DNA from: Duganella dendranthematis
GTDB taxonomy: Bacteria; Pseudomonadota; Gammaproteobacteria; Burkholderiales; Burkholderiaceae_D
DNA length: 64,000 nucleotides
Direction: 5' to 3'
Assembly (NCBI RefSeq): GCF_012849375.1
Contig: NZ_CP051684.1
Location: 5,208,001 to 5,272,000 of the forward strand
The notes under the pieces were generated by a model. The model was given only the letters and a program-made list of their open reading frames with translations. It searched no databases and was not told the origin of the DNA. The position numbers and the translations under genes were made by a program. How positions within the stretch are numbered: the first letter of the stretch is position 1; every line of letters starts with the position of its first letter. Shown here in pieces: positions 38,749-47,708 of the stretch.

Positions 38749-39519
38749 ATGCTGATAGTGCTTTCCCCGGCAAAAAGTCTCGACCTGGAGACGCCACCCA
38801 CCACCAAGCTGCACACTGAACCGTCGTTTCTCGACCACTCCGAACAACTGATCGACCGGCTGCGGGAATTTTCGCCGGCCGAACTGGGCGAATTGATGGA
38901 CTTGTCCGACAATCTGTCCGCGCTGAACGTGGCCCGCTATGCGAGCTGGCGCAAGGACACCCGCGAAGGCCGCCAGGCGGTGATGACCTTCAACGGCGAC
39001 GTCTATGACGGCCTCGACGCGCGCAGCCTGAAGCCGAAGCAGCTCGACTATGCCCAATCGCGCATCCGTATCCTGTCCGGCCTGTACGGCATGCTGCGGC
39101 CGCTGGACCTGATCCACCCGCACCGGCTGGAAATGGGCACCCGCCTGAGCACGCCACTCGGCAAGAGCCTGTACGACTTCTGGGGCGAGACCATCACCCA
39201 GGCGCTGAACCGCCAGGCGACGGAGCAGGGCGCCGAAACGCTGGTCAACCTGGCGTCCGAGGAATACTTCAAATCGGTCAAGCCAAAATTGCTGGATGTA
39301 CCGGTGATCACGCCGCTGTTCGAGGACTGGAAGAACGGCAAATACAAAATCATCTCGTTCTACGCCAAGCGCGCGCGCGGGCTGATGGCGCGTTACGCCG
39401 CCGTCAAAGGCATCACCGATCCGCAAAAGCTGAAAAAGTTCGACCTCGACGGCTATGCCTACGTGCCCGACGCTTCCAACGACAAGACCTGGCTGTTCCG
39501 CCGCAAGCTGGCTGAATAA
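38749..39519 (+). CDS. yaaA: Peroxide stress protein YaaA (DUF328/UPF0246)
   Basis: A 256-residue cytoplasmic protein with the family start '[12 protein letters not shown]', the conserved 'GDVYDGLDA', '[14 protein letters not shown]', 'MGTRL', 'YDFWG' and the C-terminal '[13 protein letters not shown]'. In E. coli YaaA lowers free iron during peroxide stress. ATG 38749 has GGAAT upstream and gives the usual N-terminus. The 35-base spacer to the PIN gene must contain both promoters or they overlap the coding ends. A strong terminator follows. Confidence 0.95.
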   Translation: MLIVLSPAKSLDLETPPTTKLHTEPSFLDHSEQLIDRLREFSPAELGELMDLSDNLSALNVARYASWRKDTREGRQAVMTFNGDVYDGLDARSLKPKQLDYAQSRIRILSGLYGMLRPLDLIHPHRLEMGTRLSTPLGKSLYDFWGETITQALNRQATEQGAETLVNLASEEYFKSVKPKLLDVPVITPLFEDWKNGKYKIISFYAKRARGLMARYAAVKGITDPQKLKKFDLDGYAYVPDASNDKTWLFRRKLAE

Positions 39520-39548
39520 AAAACCGGGATCCAGGTCCCGGTTTTTTT
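39518..39548. terminator. Bidirectional rho-independent terminator
   Basis: AAAAAACCGGGA pairs with TCCCGGTTTTTT around a six-base loop. A runs on one side and seven T on the other let it serve both yaaA and the convergent bamD gene. It starts within the yaaA stop codon. Confidence 0.92.
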
Positions 39549-39556
39549 ACGCCGTC

Positions 39557-40372
39557 TTACATACTGGCGTTGGAACTCCAGAAACGCCACCAGTGGCGCT
39601 CGGCTTTTTTGCCTTCGTCCAGGAACTTGGAGTTCGGGTAGTTCAGCTTGAAGACGCGTTCGGTGTCGGTCTTCAGTTCGGTCATGCCCAGCTTGTCGTA
39701 GCTGCGGATCATGATGAACAGCGCTTCTTCAATCGCCGGCGTGTCGCGGAAGTCGCTCATGATGCCCATCGCGCGGTTCGCCGCCGCCAGATAGGCGCCA
39801 CGACGGTAGTAGTAGCGCGCCACGTGGATCTCATACGACGCCATCGCATTCAGCAGATAACGCATCCGGTCCAGCGAATCCGGCGTATACTTGCTGTTTG
39901 GGAACTTGGTGACGAGTTCCTTGAAAGCCGCGTACGCTTCGCGCGTGGCTTTCGGGTCGCGCTCGGTGGCGTCCTGTTCGTAGACGAAGTTCAGGAAGCT
40001 GACCTGGTCGTTGAAGTTGATCAGGCCACGCAGGTAGTACATATAATCGACGTTGGCATGGTTCGGGTGCAGCTTGATGAAGCGCTCCACCGCCGCCAGG
40101 GCTTGCGCCTGGTCCTGCGATTTGTAGTACGCATAGGCGATGTTCATCTGCGCCTGCTGGGCGTAGGTGCCGAATGGATAGCTCGATTCGAGCTTCTCGA
40201 ACAACTGAATTGCGCGCTCGTAGTGCTGGCCATCCAGTTCTTCGCTCGCCTCCGAGTATAATTTCGATGCGCTCCAACCTTTTGTTTCGTCGATCTTTTC
40301 AGAGAAAAGGCCGCAACCGGACAAACCAAGCAGAACAACCGTTGCTGCGACTACCGCTAATTTTTTTTGCAT
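39557..40372 (-). CDS. bamD: Outer membrane assembly lipoprotein BamD
   Basis: A 271-residue lipoprotein (lipobox 'LLGLSGCG') made of TPR repeats, 'YSEASEELDGQHYERAIQLFEKLESSYPFG' region onward, the standard BamD layout. It is an essential part of the BAM complex that folds beta-barrel proteins into the outer membrane. ATG 40372 gives a normal lipoprotein signal. It is divergent from rluD, an arrangement conserved in many beta- and gammaproteobacteria. Confidence 0.96.
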   Translation of the reverse strand: MQKKLAVVAATVVLLGLSGCGLFSEKIDETKGWSASKLYSEASEELDGQHYERAIQLFEKLESSYPFGTYAQQAQMNIAYAYYKSQDQAQALAAVERFIKLHPNHANVDYMYYLRGLINFNDQVSFLNFVYEQDATERDPKATREAYAAFKELVTKFPNSKYTPDSLDRMRYLLNAMASYEIHVARYYYRRGAYLAAANRAMGIMSDFRDTPAIEEALFIMIRSYDKLGMTELKTDTERVFKLNYPNSKFLDEGKKAERHWWRFWSSNASM

Positions 40373-40435
40373 ATCTTTTGCAAGAGACTGTTTAACCAAA
40401 GTTTTACGAGGCTAATTATAGCCGATAGGATTACC

Positions 40436-41482
40436 GTGATATTAAACGCAAAGCCGAATGTGGCCGAATCTTCTTCCGAACACGCTGCCGACACTGACGT
40501 GATCGTCAATGACGGCGACTTTGGCGACGATGATGACGGCCTGGCTCCCATCGAACTGCAACTCGCTACTGAGCACTGCGGCCAGCGCCTGGACAAAGTC
40601 ATCTCGGGCCTGGTACCGCAATTTTCCCGTGGCCGCCTGCAGACCTGGATCACCGATGGCTTCGTGACGGTCGACGGCAAAACCGCCAAAAGCACCAAGG
40701 ACACCGTCTACGGCGACGAGAAGATCGTCATTCTGCCCCAACCGGAGCCGGAAGACGAGGCTTTTAAGCCGGAACCGATGGAACTTAACATAGTTTTTGA
40801 GGACGACCACCTGATTGTGGTCAACAAGCCGGCCGGTCTGGTGGTCCATCCGGGCAATGGCAACTGGTCCGGCACGCTGCTCAACGGCCTGTTGCACCAC
40901 TATCCGCAACTGAGCGGCGTGCCGCGCGCCGGCATCGTGCACCGCCTGGATAAGGACACCAGCGGCCTGATGGTGGTCGGCAAGACGCTGGCCGCCCAGA
41001 CCGACCTGGTACGCCAGCTGGCCGCGCGCACCGTCAAGCGCGAGTACTTCGCAGTGGTGTGGGGCACGCCGCGGATTAGCGGTACTATTGATGCGGCGAT
41101 GGGCCGTCACCCGCGTGACCGCGTCAAGATGGCGGTCTCGACCGGCATGGGCTCGAAGCCGGCTATCACTCATTACCAGCTGATCGCCAGCGGCAAGCTG
41201 GGCGAGGGCCGTCCGGTGAGCCTGGTGCAGTGTCGCCTGGAAACCGGCCGCACCCACCAGATCCGCGTGCACATGCAGTCGATCGGCTTCCCGCTGGTGG
41301 GCGACACGGTGTACGGCAAGCAGCACCTGGCCGATTACTTCCCGCGCCAGGCGCTGCAGGCGCGCCGCCTGGGCCTGGTGCATCCGGCCACGGGTGAGCA
41401 ATGTGAATGGATCGTGCCGTTGGCAGAAGATTTTGCCGGCCTGCTGGCGCGGGCTGGAATTGAGGAACCGGAACAGATTTGA
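40436..41482 (+). CDS. rluD: 23S rRNA pseudouridine synthase RluD
   Basis: About 348 residues. It has an acidic N-terminal tail, an S4-like RNA-binding domain ('GQRLDKVISGLVPQFSRGRLQTWI') and the catalytic domain with the nucleophile Asp in 'GIVHRLDKDTSGLMVV' and the 'RTHQIRVHM' motif. RluD modifies helix 69 of 23S rRNA. I chose GTG 40436 because AGGA lies six bases before it; the frame upstream reads into the bamD leader. The stop overlaps the pgeF start (TGATG). Confidence 0.95.
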   Translation: MILNAKPNVAESSSEHAADTDVIVNDGDFGDDDDGLAPIELQLATEHCGQRLDKVISGLVPQFSRGRLQTWITDGFVTVDGKTAKSTKDTVYGDEKIVILPQPEPEDEAFKPEPMELNIVFEDDHLIVVNKPAGLVVHPGNGNWSGTLLNGLLHHYPQLSGVPRAGIVHRLDKDTSGLMVVGKTLAAQTDLVRQLAARTVKREYFAVVWGTPRISGTIDAAMGRHPRDRVKMAVSTGMGSKPAITHYQLIASGKLGEGRPVSLVQCRLETGRTHQIRVHMQSIGFPLVGDTVYGKQHLADYFPRQALQARRLGLVHPATGEQCEWIVPLAEDFAGLLARAGIEEPEQI

Positions 41483-42270
41483 TGGCTACACAGCAGCAGT
41501 GGTTGTTCCCGCACTGGCCGGGCTTGCCAGCCAATGTGGGCGTGCTGTCGACCACCCGGCGTGGCGGCGTCAGCCCCGCGCCGTATGGCGACGGCATGGG
41601 CGCCGGCGGCCTGAACCTGGGCACGCATGTCGGCGACCAGCCGCACAACGTCGCCCGCAACCGTTCCATCCTGCGTGACATGCTGCCGGATGATCCGGCC
41701 TGGCTGTCGCAGGTGCACGGCACCGCGGTGGTCAATCTGGCGGAAGTCGGGCCGCAGCAGGTGCCGGACGCCGACGCCAGCTTCACTGCCATTCCCGGCA
41801 AGGTGTGCGTGATCATGACGGCTGACTGCCTGCCGGTGCTGTTTGCCGACAAGGAAGGCAAGACCGTCGGCGCTGCCCATGCGGGCTGGCGCGGGCTGGC
41901 CTCCGGCGTGCTGGAAAATACCGTGGCAGCGATGCGCGCGGCCGGCGCCGGCGAGTTGATGGCGTGGATGGGGCCGGCCATCGGGCCGTACCAGTTCGAG
42001 GTCGGACCGGACGTCAAGCAGGCTTTCCTGCAAGGCGCGCTGGACGATTCGGACCAGCGCCACGTCGAGGCCGCGTTCAGCCTGATCGACGGCAAGCCGG
42101 GCAAATACCTGACCGATATCTACGGTCTGGCCCGTTACCTGCTGCACCGGGCCGGCGTCAAGGAAGTGCATGGCGGCGAGTTCTGCACCGTCTCCAACTC
42201 CGGTCGCTTCTATTCCTACCGGCGCGACGGCGTCACGGGCCGCCAGGCCACCTTAATCTGGCTCAAATGA
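41482..42270 (+). CDS. pgeF: PgeF/YfiH family multicopper oxidase-like protein
   Basis: A 262-residue protein of the DUF152/YfiH laccase-domain family. Recent knowledge assigns the family to peptidoglycan editing (removal of wrongly added serine from precursors). Metal-site motifs are 'LSQVHGTAVV', 'MTADCLPVLFAD' and 'AAHAGWRGL', with the terminal 'NSGRFYSYRRDG'. ATG 41482 shares its A with the rluD stop, so translation is coupled; rluD-pgeF is a conserved pair. The 3' end overlaps a small convergent gene by 18 bases. Confidence 0.93.
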   Translation: MATQQQWLFPHWPGLPANVGVLSTTRRGGVSPAPYGDGMGAGGLNLGTHVGDQPHNVARNRSILRDMLPDDPAWLSQVHGTAVVNLAEVGPQQVPDADASFTAIPGKVCVIMTADCLPVLFADKEGKTVGAAHAGWRGLASGVLENTVAAMRAAGAGELMAWMGPAIGPYQFEVGPDVKQAFLQGALDDSDQRHVEAAFSLIDGKPGKYLTDIYGLARYLLHRAGVKEVHGGEFCTVSNSGRFYSYRRDGVTGRQATLIWLK

Positions 42271-42462
42271 ACCTGCATCCCGCGCGGCTTGCTCTGCAGC
42301 CCGCCGCCGGGCCTTGCGTTTGCCCGTCCCTGCGATGTAAATCAGGGTACTTAGCGGCAGCACGCAATAGAATAAAAACGTTACAATTCCCGCAACGATG
42401 GACGGTTCCGTCAACGCCATCAGGCCGACCACGTAGATCCAAGCAACAGCGACAATCAGCAT
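42253..42462 (-). CDS. Small membrane protein of unknown function
   Basis: A 69-residue protein with two membrane segments ('LIVAVAWIYVVGLMAL' and 'GIVTFLFYCVLPLSTLIYIAG') and a basic then acidic tail. I do not know its function. The ATG at 42462 is 30 bases from the divergent phaC start. The frame extends further upstream but without membrane or domain features. The composition is typical of a real small inner-membrane protein. Confidence 0.6.
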   Translation of the reverse strand: MLIVAVAWIYVVGLMALTEPSIVAGIVTFLFYCVLPLSTLIYIAGTGKRKARRRAAEQAARDAGSFEPD

Positions 42463-42492
42463 TGTGTTTAACTCACTTTTAGGGAACCACAG

Positions 42493-44139
42493 ATGAATTT
42501 GCCCGATCCGCAAGCCTTTGCCAACTGGATGCAGTCTAATCCCATGGCCGCCATGATGCAGGATGTTGGCGCCCACATCAAGCCGGAGGCGATGGAGGCG
42601 CTCAAGCAGTCCTATCTGCAGGATTTCGGCGCGTTGTGGCAGGATTTGTTGTCCGGTAAAACCCCGGCCGTCAGCGATCGCCGTTTCACTTCAGCCGCGT
42701 GGCAGGGTAATCCGATGACGGCGTTTAACGCCGCCGCCTATCTGCTCAACGCCAAATTCCTCAACGCGATGGTGGAAACCGTCGACGTCACGCCGCAGCA
42801 GAAACAGAAGATTCGCTTTGCCGTGCAGCAGATTGTCGACGCCATGTCGCCGGCCAACTTCCTCGCCACCAATCCGGAAGCGCAGCAGAAGCTGATCGAA
42901 ACCAAGGGCGAAAGCCTGACCCGCGGTCTGGCCAATATGCTGGGCGACATGGGCAAGGGCCACATTTCGCTGTCCGACGAGTCGGCGTTTGAGGTCGGCC
43001 GCAATCTGGCGATTACCGAAGGCACGGTGGTGTATGAAAATCCGCTGTTCCAGCTGATCCAGTACACGCCGAAAACCGCCACCGTCAACCAGAAGCCGTT
43101 GCTCATGGTGCCCCCGTGCATCAACAAGTTCTACATCCTGGATTTGCAGCCGGAAAATTCGCTGGTGCGTTACGCTGTGGAGCAGGGCAATACCGTGTTC
43201 CTGATTTCGTGGAGCAATCCGGACCAATCGCTGGCGCGCACCACCTGGGACGATTATGTCGACCAGGGCGTGATCCAGGCGATCCGCGTGGTGCAGGAGA
43301 TCAGCGGCGAGGACAAGCTGAATATGTTCGGCTTCTGCGTCGGCGGCACGCTGGTGGGCACGGCGCTGGCGGTGCTGGCCGCGCGCGGCGAACAGGTCGC
43401 CAACAGCCTGACACTGCTGACCACGTTCCTTGATTTCCGCGACACCGGCGTGCTGGATGTGTTCGTCGACGAAACGCAGGTGGCGCTGCGCGAGCAGCAG
43501 CTCAAGGACGGCGGCCTGATGCCGGGCCGCGATCTGGCCAGCACCTTTTCCAGCCTGCGTCCGAACGACCTGGTTTGGAACTACGTGCAGTCCAACTACC
43601 TGAAGGGCAATGAGCCGGCCGCGTTCGACCTGCTGTACTGGAATTCGGACAGCACCAACCTCCCGGGGCCGATGTTCTGCTGGTACTTGCGCAACACCTA
43701 TCTGGAAAACCGCCTCAAGAGCGGCGAACTGGTGGTGGCGGGCGAGACGGTCGACCTGACCCGCATCGACGCCCCGGCCTTCGTCTACGGCTCGCGCGAG
43801 GATCATATCGTGCCCTGGCCGTCGGCCTATGATTCGCTGGCCATTCTGAGCGGCCCGACGCGCTTCGTGCTGGGCGCCTCCGGCCATATTGCCGGCGTGA
43901 TCAATTCGCCGGCCAAGAACAAGCGCAATTACTGGACCAACGACAGCGGCAAGGTCGACAGCGCCGACGCCTGGTTCCAGGGCGCGGCCGAACATGCGGG
44001 CAGCTGGTGGCCGGAATGGTCGGCGTTCCTGAACCAGAACGGCGGCAAAAAGGTCAAGGCCAAGGCCAAGCCCGGCAATGCCAAATACCAGGCGATCGAA
44101 CCGGCGCCCGGTCGCTACGTCAAAGTAAAAGCCGATTAA
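42493..44139 (+). CDS. phaC: Class I polyhydroxyalkanoate synthase PhaC
   Basis: A 548-residue polymerase that joins 3-hydroxyacyl-CoA units into PHA granules. The lipase-like box 'GFCVGG' carries the catalytic Cys. The N-terminal PhaC domain, 'NPDQSLARTTWDDY' segment and 'ASGHIAGVINSP' (catalytic His) are all present. Length fits class I enzymes. ATG 42493 follows AGGGAACC. phaR follows 170 bases later; no phaA/phaB genes are adjacent. Confidence 0.96.
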   Translation: MNLPDPQAFANWMQSNPMAAMMQDVGAHIKPEAMEALKQSYLQDFGALWQDLLSGKTPAVSDRRFTSAAWQGNPMTAFNAAAYLLNAKFLNAMVETVDVTPQQKQKIRFAVQQIVDAMSPANFLATNPEAQQKLIETKGESLTRGLANMLGDMGKGHISLSDESAFEVGRNLAITEGTVVYENPLFQLIQYTPKTATVNQKPLLMVPPCINKFYILDLQPENSLVRYAVEQGNTVFLISWSNPDQSLARTTWDDYVDQGVIQAIRVVQEISGEDKLNMFGFCVGGTLVGTALAVLAARGEQVANSLTLLTTFLDFRDTGVLDVFVDETQVALREQQLKDGGLMPGRDLASTFSSLRPNDLVWNYVQSNYLKGNEPAAFDLLYWNSDSTNLPGPMFCWYLRNTYLENRLKSGELVVAGETVDLTRIDAPAFVYGSREDHIVPWPSAYDSLAILSGPTRFVLGASGHIAGVINSPAKNKRNYWTNDSGKVDSADAWFQGAAEHAGSWWPEWSAFLNQNGGKKVKAKAKPGNAKYQAIEPAPGRYVKVKAD

Positions 44140-44212
44140 CGGCGAAAATTAGTTGCGTTGCAATAAAGGTCGAAACTTATATCAGATTGTGCAAGATATT
44201 CTGTTTCGCCTC

Positions 44213-44218
44213 TATAAT
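44213..44218 (+). promoter_or_regulatory. Candidate -10 box of the phaR promoter
   Basis: TATAAT lies about 95 bases before the phaR ATG at 44312 in the 170-base spacer after phaC. The -35 box is poor (TGCAAG at 17-base spacing). The rest of the spacer is A/T-rich with no other recognised site. Confidence 0.45.
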
Positions 44219-44311
44219 AAGTAAAAGTAGGCACGCGGGAAGGGGACCATGAGTCCACTTTCTTTCCGATTTTTAAGAGACATGCGCTGCGGCGCAATAA
44301 ACGGACTTGTG

Positions 44312-44866
44312 ATGAGTAGTGCGAAAAAAAATGCTGACCGCCTGATCAAAAAATACCCCAATCGTCGTCTGTACGACACGCAGACCAGTTCGTACATCAC
44401 GTTGACCGACGTGAAGCAACTGGTGCTGGACAACGAAGTATTTACCGTTGTCGATGCCAAGACCAATGAAGACCTGAGCCGTAGCATTCTGCTGCAAATC
44501 ATTCTGGAAGAAGAAGCCAGCGGCGCGCCGATGTTCTCCAGCGACGTGCTGGCCCAGATCATCCGCTTCTACGGCCACGCCATGCAGGGCATGATGGGCT
44601 CCTACCTGGAAAAGAACGTCCAGGCCTTCACCGACATCCAGCGCAAGTTCACCACCGGCACTGCCGTGGGCGGCCAACCGTTCAGCCCGGAAATGTGGAC
44701 CCAGTTCATGAACGTCCAGGGCCCGATGATGCAGGGCATGATGAACAACTACATCGACCAGAGCAAGAGCCTGTTCGTGCAGATGCAGGAGCAGATGCAG
44801 AGCCAGAGCAAGAATCTGTTCGGTACTTTCCCATTTGTCCCGGTGCCGCCGACCGACAAAAAGTAA
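44312..44866 (+). CDS. phaR: PHA synthesis repressor PhaR
   Basis: A 184-residue regulator. The DNA-binding N-terminal domain is nearly diagnostic: 'RLIKKYPNRRLYDTQTSSYI' followed by 'LTDVKQLV'. The second PHB-accumulation-regulator domain ('SSDVLAQIIRFYGHAMQGMM') and a Met/Gln-rich C-terminal helix complete it. PhaR represses phasin and PHA genes and is released by binding to PHA granules. ATG 44312 gives the usual start; a longer frame from 44249 is possible. Confidence 0.94.
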   Translation: MSSAKKNADRLIKKYPNRRLYDTQTSSYITLTDVKQLVLDNEVFTVVDAKTNEDLSRSILLQIILEEEASGAPMFSSDVLAQIIRFYGHAMQGMMGSYLEKNVQAFTDIQRKFTTGTAVGGQPFSPEMWTQFMNVQGPMMQGMMNNYIDQSKSLFVQMQEQMQSQSKNLFGTFPFVPVPPTDKK

Positions 44867-44895
44867 TTTCGCTACGCAGCTTTGCAGTAGCTCAG

Positions 44896-44929
44896 CGGCA
44901 CAGTACACCACGGTGGCTGTGCCGTTTTT
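44896..44929 (+). terminator. Rho-independent terminator after phaR
   Basis: CGGCACAG pairs with CTGTGCCG, with an inner CACC/GGTG stem in the loop, followed by five T. It lies 30 bases after the phaR stop. Confidence 0.85.
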
Positions 44930-44960
44930 GTAACTTGATTACAAAATTCCGATAATTCCG

Positions 44961-44990
44961 TTGACACCTCAATTTCATCAGTATTACTAT
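44961..44990 (+). promoter_or_regulatory. Candidate promoter of the beta-glucosidase operon
   Basis: A perfect TTGACA at 44961-44966 and TACTAT at 44985-44990 (18-base spacing) or TTACTA (17). The predicted transcription start falls a few bases before the palindromic operator at 45002, the right place for steric repression. Confidence 0.55.
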
Positions 44991-45001
44991 TGACAACATC
45001 A

Positions 45002-45019
45002 AGTGGAAGCGCTTCCACT
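45002..45019. promoter_or_regulatory. LacI-family operator, 18-base perfect palindrome
   Basis: AGTGGAAGCGCTTCCACT is fully self-complementary with a central CG, the hallmark of LacI-family sites. The core TGGAAGCGCTTCCA differs from the site at 50729-50742 only at two symmetric positions. It lies between the likely promoter and the start of the GH1 gene. Confidence 0.85.
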
Positions 45020-45043
45020 CCATGTTTCAGCGAAGGAGTTTTT

Positions 45044-46411
45044 GTGGTGTCAGTTGCAAATGAGGAAAAGTTCACGCCGCCGGCCGACTCGGTCCTGTGG
45101 AACAAGGATTTCCTGATCGGCGCGGCGACCGCTGCCTATCAGATTGAAGGCGCAGTCAATGAAGACGGCCGCATCCCGTCGATATGGGACACCTTCTCGG
45201 CCACGCCGGGCAAGACATTGGCCGGCGACACCGGCGAAGTAGCCTGCGACCATTACCACCGCTGGCCGGACGACGTTGAACTGCTGGCGGCGCTGAAGGT
45301 CGGCGCCTACCGCCTGTCGATCTCCTGGCCGCGCGTGATGACGCAGGACGGCCAGCCGAACCAGAAGGGCATCGAATTCTATCGCGAGCTGCTGACGGCG
45401 CTGCGCGCCAAAGGTTTGAAAACCTACGTCACGCTGTACCACTGGGACCTGCCGCAACACCTGGAAGACAAGGGCGGCTGGGTCAACCGCGACACCGCCT
45501 ACCGCTTCGCCGAATACGCCGACATGATCAGCAAGCAGCTGGCCGGCCTGGTCGACGCTTGGGCCACGCTGAACGAGCCATGGTGCTCGGCCATGCACGG
45601 CTACGGCACCGGCCACCACGCGCCGGGCAAGCAGGACGTGGTGTTCGCCACCCAGGCCATGCACCACCTGCTGCTCGGTCACGGCTTGGCGGTGCAGCAC
45701 CTGCGCGCCAACGATCCGCAAGCGCAGGTCGGCATCGTCGCCAATGTGGGACGTGGCACCAGCACCGACAGCAGCGCCGCCGGTCAACGCGCCGCCTGGC
45801 TGTTCGAGCTTCAGCACAATAACTGGATCCTCGATCCGCTGCTGAAAAAGTCCTATCCATCGGCGCTGTGGGAACTGTGGCCGGGCGCCGAGCCGACCAT
45901 TCTGGCCGGCGACATGGACATCATCGGCGCGCCGCTGGACTTTTTAGGCATCAACTACTACTTCCGCACCAATGTGATCAGCGACGGCAAGCATGGCTAC
46001 ACCGAAGTCGATCTGGAAGGCGTGGAGCGCACGCAGATGGGGTGGGAAGTCTATCCGGAGGGCCTGCGCCACCTGCTGGTCGGCTTCCACCGCGACTACC
46101 CGAACCTGCCGCCGATTTACATCACCGAAAACGGCATGGCCACCGATGACAAAGTCGTCAACGGTGAAGTGGACGACCACCAGCGGATTTCCTTCCTGCG
46201 TCGCCACCTGGCGGCGGTGGATGCGGCGGTGAAGGCCGGCGTCGATGTGCGCGGCTACTTTATCTGGTCACTGATGGATAACTTCGAATGGGCCTTTGGT
46301 TATGAGCGCCGTTTCGGTATGATCCATGTCGATTACGCCACGCAGAAGCGTACGCTGAAGCGCAGCGCCAAACTGGTTACACAATTTTTGGCGGAGAGAG
46401 CCGCACAGTAA
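45044..46411 (+). CDS. GH1 family beta-glucosidase
   Basis: A 455-residue cytoplasmic glycoside hydrolase of family 1. The acid/base Glu is in 'ATLNEPWCSA' and the nucleophile Glu in 'IYITENGMA'. 'FLIGAATAAYQIEGA' and 'DNFEWAFGYERRFGM' are family marks. It probably splits cellobiose or other beta-glucosides taken up by the transporter encoded next. The start is GTG 45044 (or 45047), five to eight bases after AAGGAG. Without a signal peptide the enzyme acts inside the cell. Control by the operator just upstream is likely. Confidence 0.94.
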   Translation: MVSVANEEKFTPPADSVLWNKDFLIGAATAAYQIEGAVNEDGRIPSIWDTFSATPGKTLAGDTGEVACDHYHRWPDDVELLAALKVGAYRLSISWPRVMTQDGQPNQKGIEFYRELLTALRAKGLKTYVTLYHWDLPQHLEDKGGWVNRDTAYRFAEYADMISKQLAGLVDAWATLNEPWCSAMHGYGTGHHAPGKQDVVFATQAMHHLLLGHGLAVQHLRANDPQAQVGIVANVGRGTSTDSSAAGQRAAWLFELQHNNWILDPLLKKSYPSALWELWPGAEPTILAGDMDIIGAPLDFLGINYYFRTNVISDGKHGYTEVDLEGVERTQMGWEVYPEGLRHLLVGFHRDYPNLPPIYITENGMATDDKVVNGEVDDHQRISFLRRHLAAVDAAVKAGVDVRGYFIWSLMDNFEWAFGYERRFGMIHVDYATQKRTLKRSAKLVTQFLAERAAQ

Positions 46412-46437
46412 GCCGCCAGTAAGCTATCCGAATAAAA

Positions 46438-46454
46438 TGGGCGCACGACGCCCA
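46438..46454 (+). other. Intercistronic stem-loop before the sugar-binding protein gene
   Basis: TGGGCG and CGCCCA form a six-base stem around CACGA, directly followed by the GGGAGA ribosome binding site of the next gene. There is no T run, so this is not a normal terminator. It may stabilise the downstream message. Confidence 0.45.
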
Positions 46455-46466
46455 ATGGGAGACAGA

Positions 46467-47705
46467 ATGTTGAAGGCCACAAAAGTGGGCAGCGCCATCG
46501 CGCTAGCCCTGGCAGTAAGCGGCGCACAAGCGCAAGCGCCGTTGAAAGCAACCGTAATTCACTGGTGGACCTCGGGCGGCGAATCCGCCGCCGTCAAGCA
46601 GTTTGCAGAAGCCTATAACAAGGCGGGCGGCCAATGGGTCGACCAGGCCGTGGCCGGCGCCGACCAGTCGCGCGCCACCACCATCAACCGCATTGTCGGC
46701 GGTAACGCGCCGACCGCCGCACAGTTCAACACCTCCAAACAATTCCGCGACTTTGTCGAACAGGGATTGCTGAACAATGTGGATGACGTGGCCATCGCCG
46801 GCAAGTGGGACCAGATCATGCCGCCGTCGATCCTCCAGGCGATCAAGATCAACGGCCATTTCTACGCCGCGCCAGTGGACATCCACATGCCGGCCTGGTT
46901 CTTCTACTCGAAGGCCGCGTATAAGAAAGCCGGCATCACCAACGAACCGCAGACGTGGGAAGAATTCCTCGCGCAGCTGGGCAAGCTGAAAGCCGCCGGC
47001 GTGGTGCCGCTGGCCTTCGGCGGACAGGTGTGGCAGGAGAAGATCACCTTCGACGCCATCTTCGCCATGGTGGGCGGTTCGGACCTGTACCTGAAGGTGT
47101 ACCGCGACCGCGACCAGAAAGCCGTGATGTCGCCGGCCTTCAAGCAGGTGCTGGTCGAATTCAAAAAGCTGAAAGGCTTTGTGGATGCAGGCTCGCCTGG
47201 CCGCAACTGGAACGACGCCACCGCCATGGTAGTTCAGGGTAAAGCCGGCGTGCAGATCATGGGCGACTGGGCCAAGGGCGAATTCGCCGCCGCCAAGCAG
47301 GTAGCGGGCAAGGACTTCGGCTGCTATCCGGGCTTTGGTCCGAAGTCGCCGTACATCGTGGCCGGCGACGCCTTCGTCTTCCCGAAGACCAGCGACGCCA
47401 ATGCCATCAAGGCGCAAAAACTTTTAGCCAATGTGGTAACGTCTCCAACGGCGCAAGTGGCCTTCGCTTCGCGTAAGGGCGCGATCCCGATTCGCGGCGA
47501 TGTGGACGAATCGCAGCTGGATATCTGCGCGCGTCAGGGCCTGGCGATCATGAAGGACAAGTCGCGCCAGCTGCCTAACACCGAGATGCTGGCGTCGCCG
47601 GACACCACCGGCGCATTGCAGGACGTGCTGACCAGCTATTGGAACAAGAACCAGTCGCCGGAAGACGCGCAAAAAGCGTTCGCCCGCGCGATCAAGGGCG
47701 AATAA
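46467..47705 (+). CDS. Sugar ABC transporter, periplasmic binding protein
   Basis: About 412 residues with a signal peptide ending 'SGAQAQA'. This is a cluster 1 (CUT1) solute-binding protein, and 'VIHWWTSGGESAAVKQFAEA' resembles glucose/mannose-binding proteins such as GtsA of Pseudomonas. One cysteine pair is visible ('DFGCYPGF' and 'LDICARQG'). ATG 46467 follows GGGAGA. Given the linked beta-glucosidase, the ligand may be glucose, cellobiose or another beta-glucoside; this cannot be decided from sequence alone. Confidence 0.92.
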   Translation: MLKATKVGSAIALALAVSGAQAQAPLKATVIHWWTSGGESAAVKQFAEAYNKAGGQWVDQAVAGADQSRATTINRIVGGNAPTAAQFNTSKQFRDFVEQGLLNNVDDVAIAGKWDQIMPPSILQAIKINGHFYAAPVDIHMPAWFFYSKAAYKKAGITNEPQTWEEFLAQLGKLKAAGVVPLAFGGQVWQEKITFDAIFAMVGGSDLYLKVYRDRDQKAVMSPAFKQVLVEFKKLKGFVDAGSPGRNWNDATAMVVQGKAGVQIMGDWAKGEFAAAKQVAGKDFGCYPGFGPKSPYIVAGDAFVFPKTSDANAIKAQKLLANVVTSPTAQVAFASRKGAIPIRGDVDESQLDICARQGLAIMKDKSRQLPNTEMLASPDTTGALQDVLTSYWNKNQSPEDAQKAFARAIKGE

Positions 47706-47708
47706 GCC

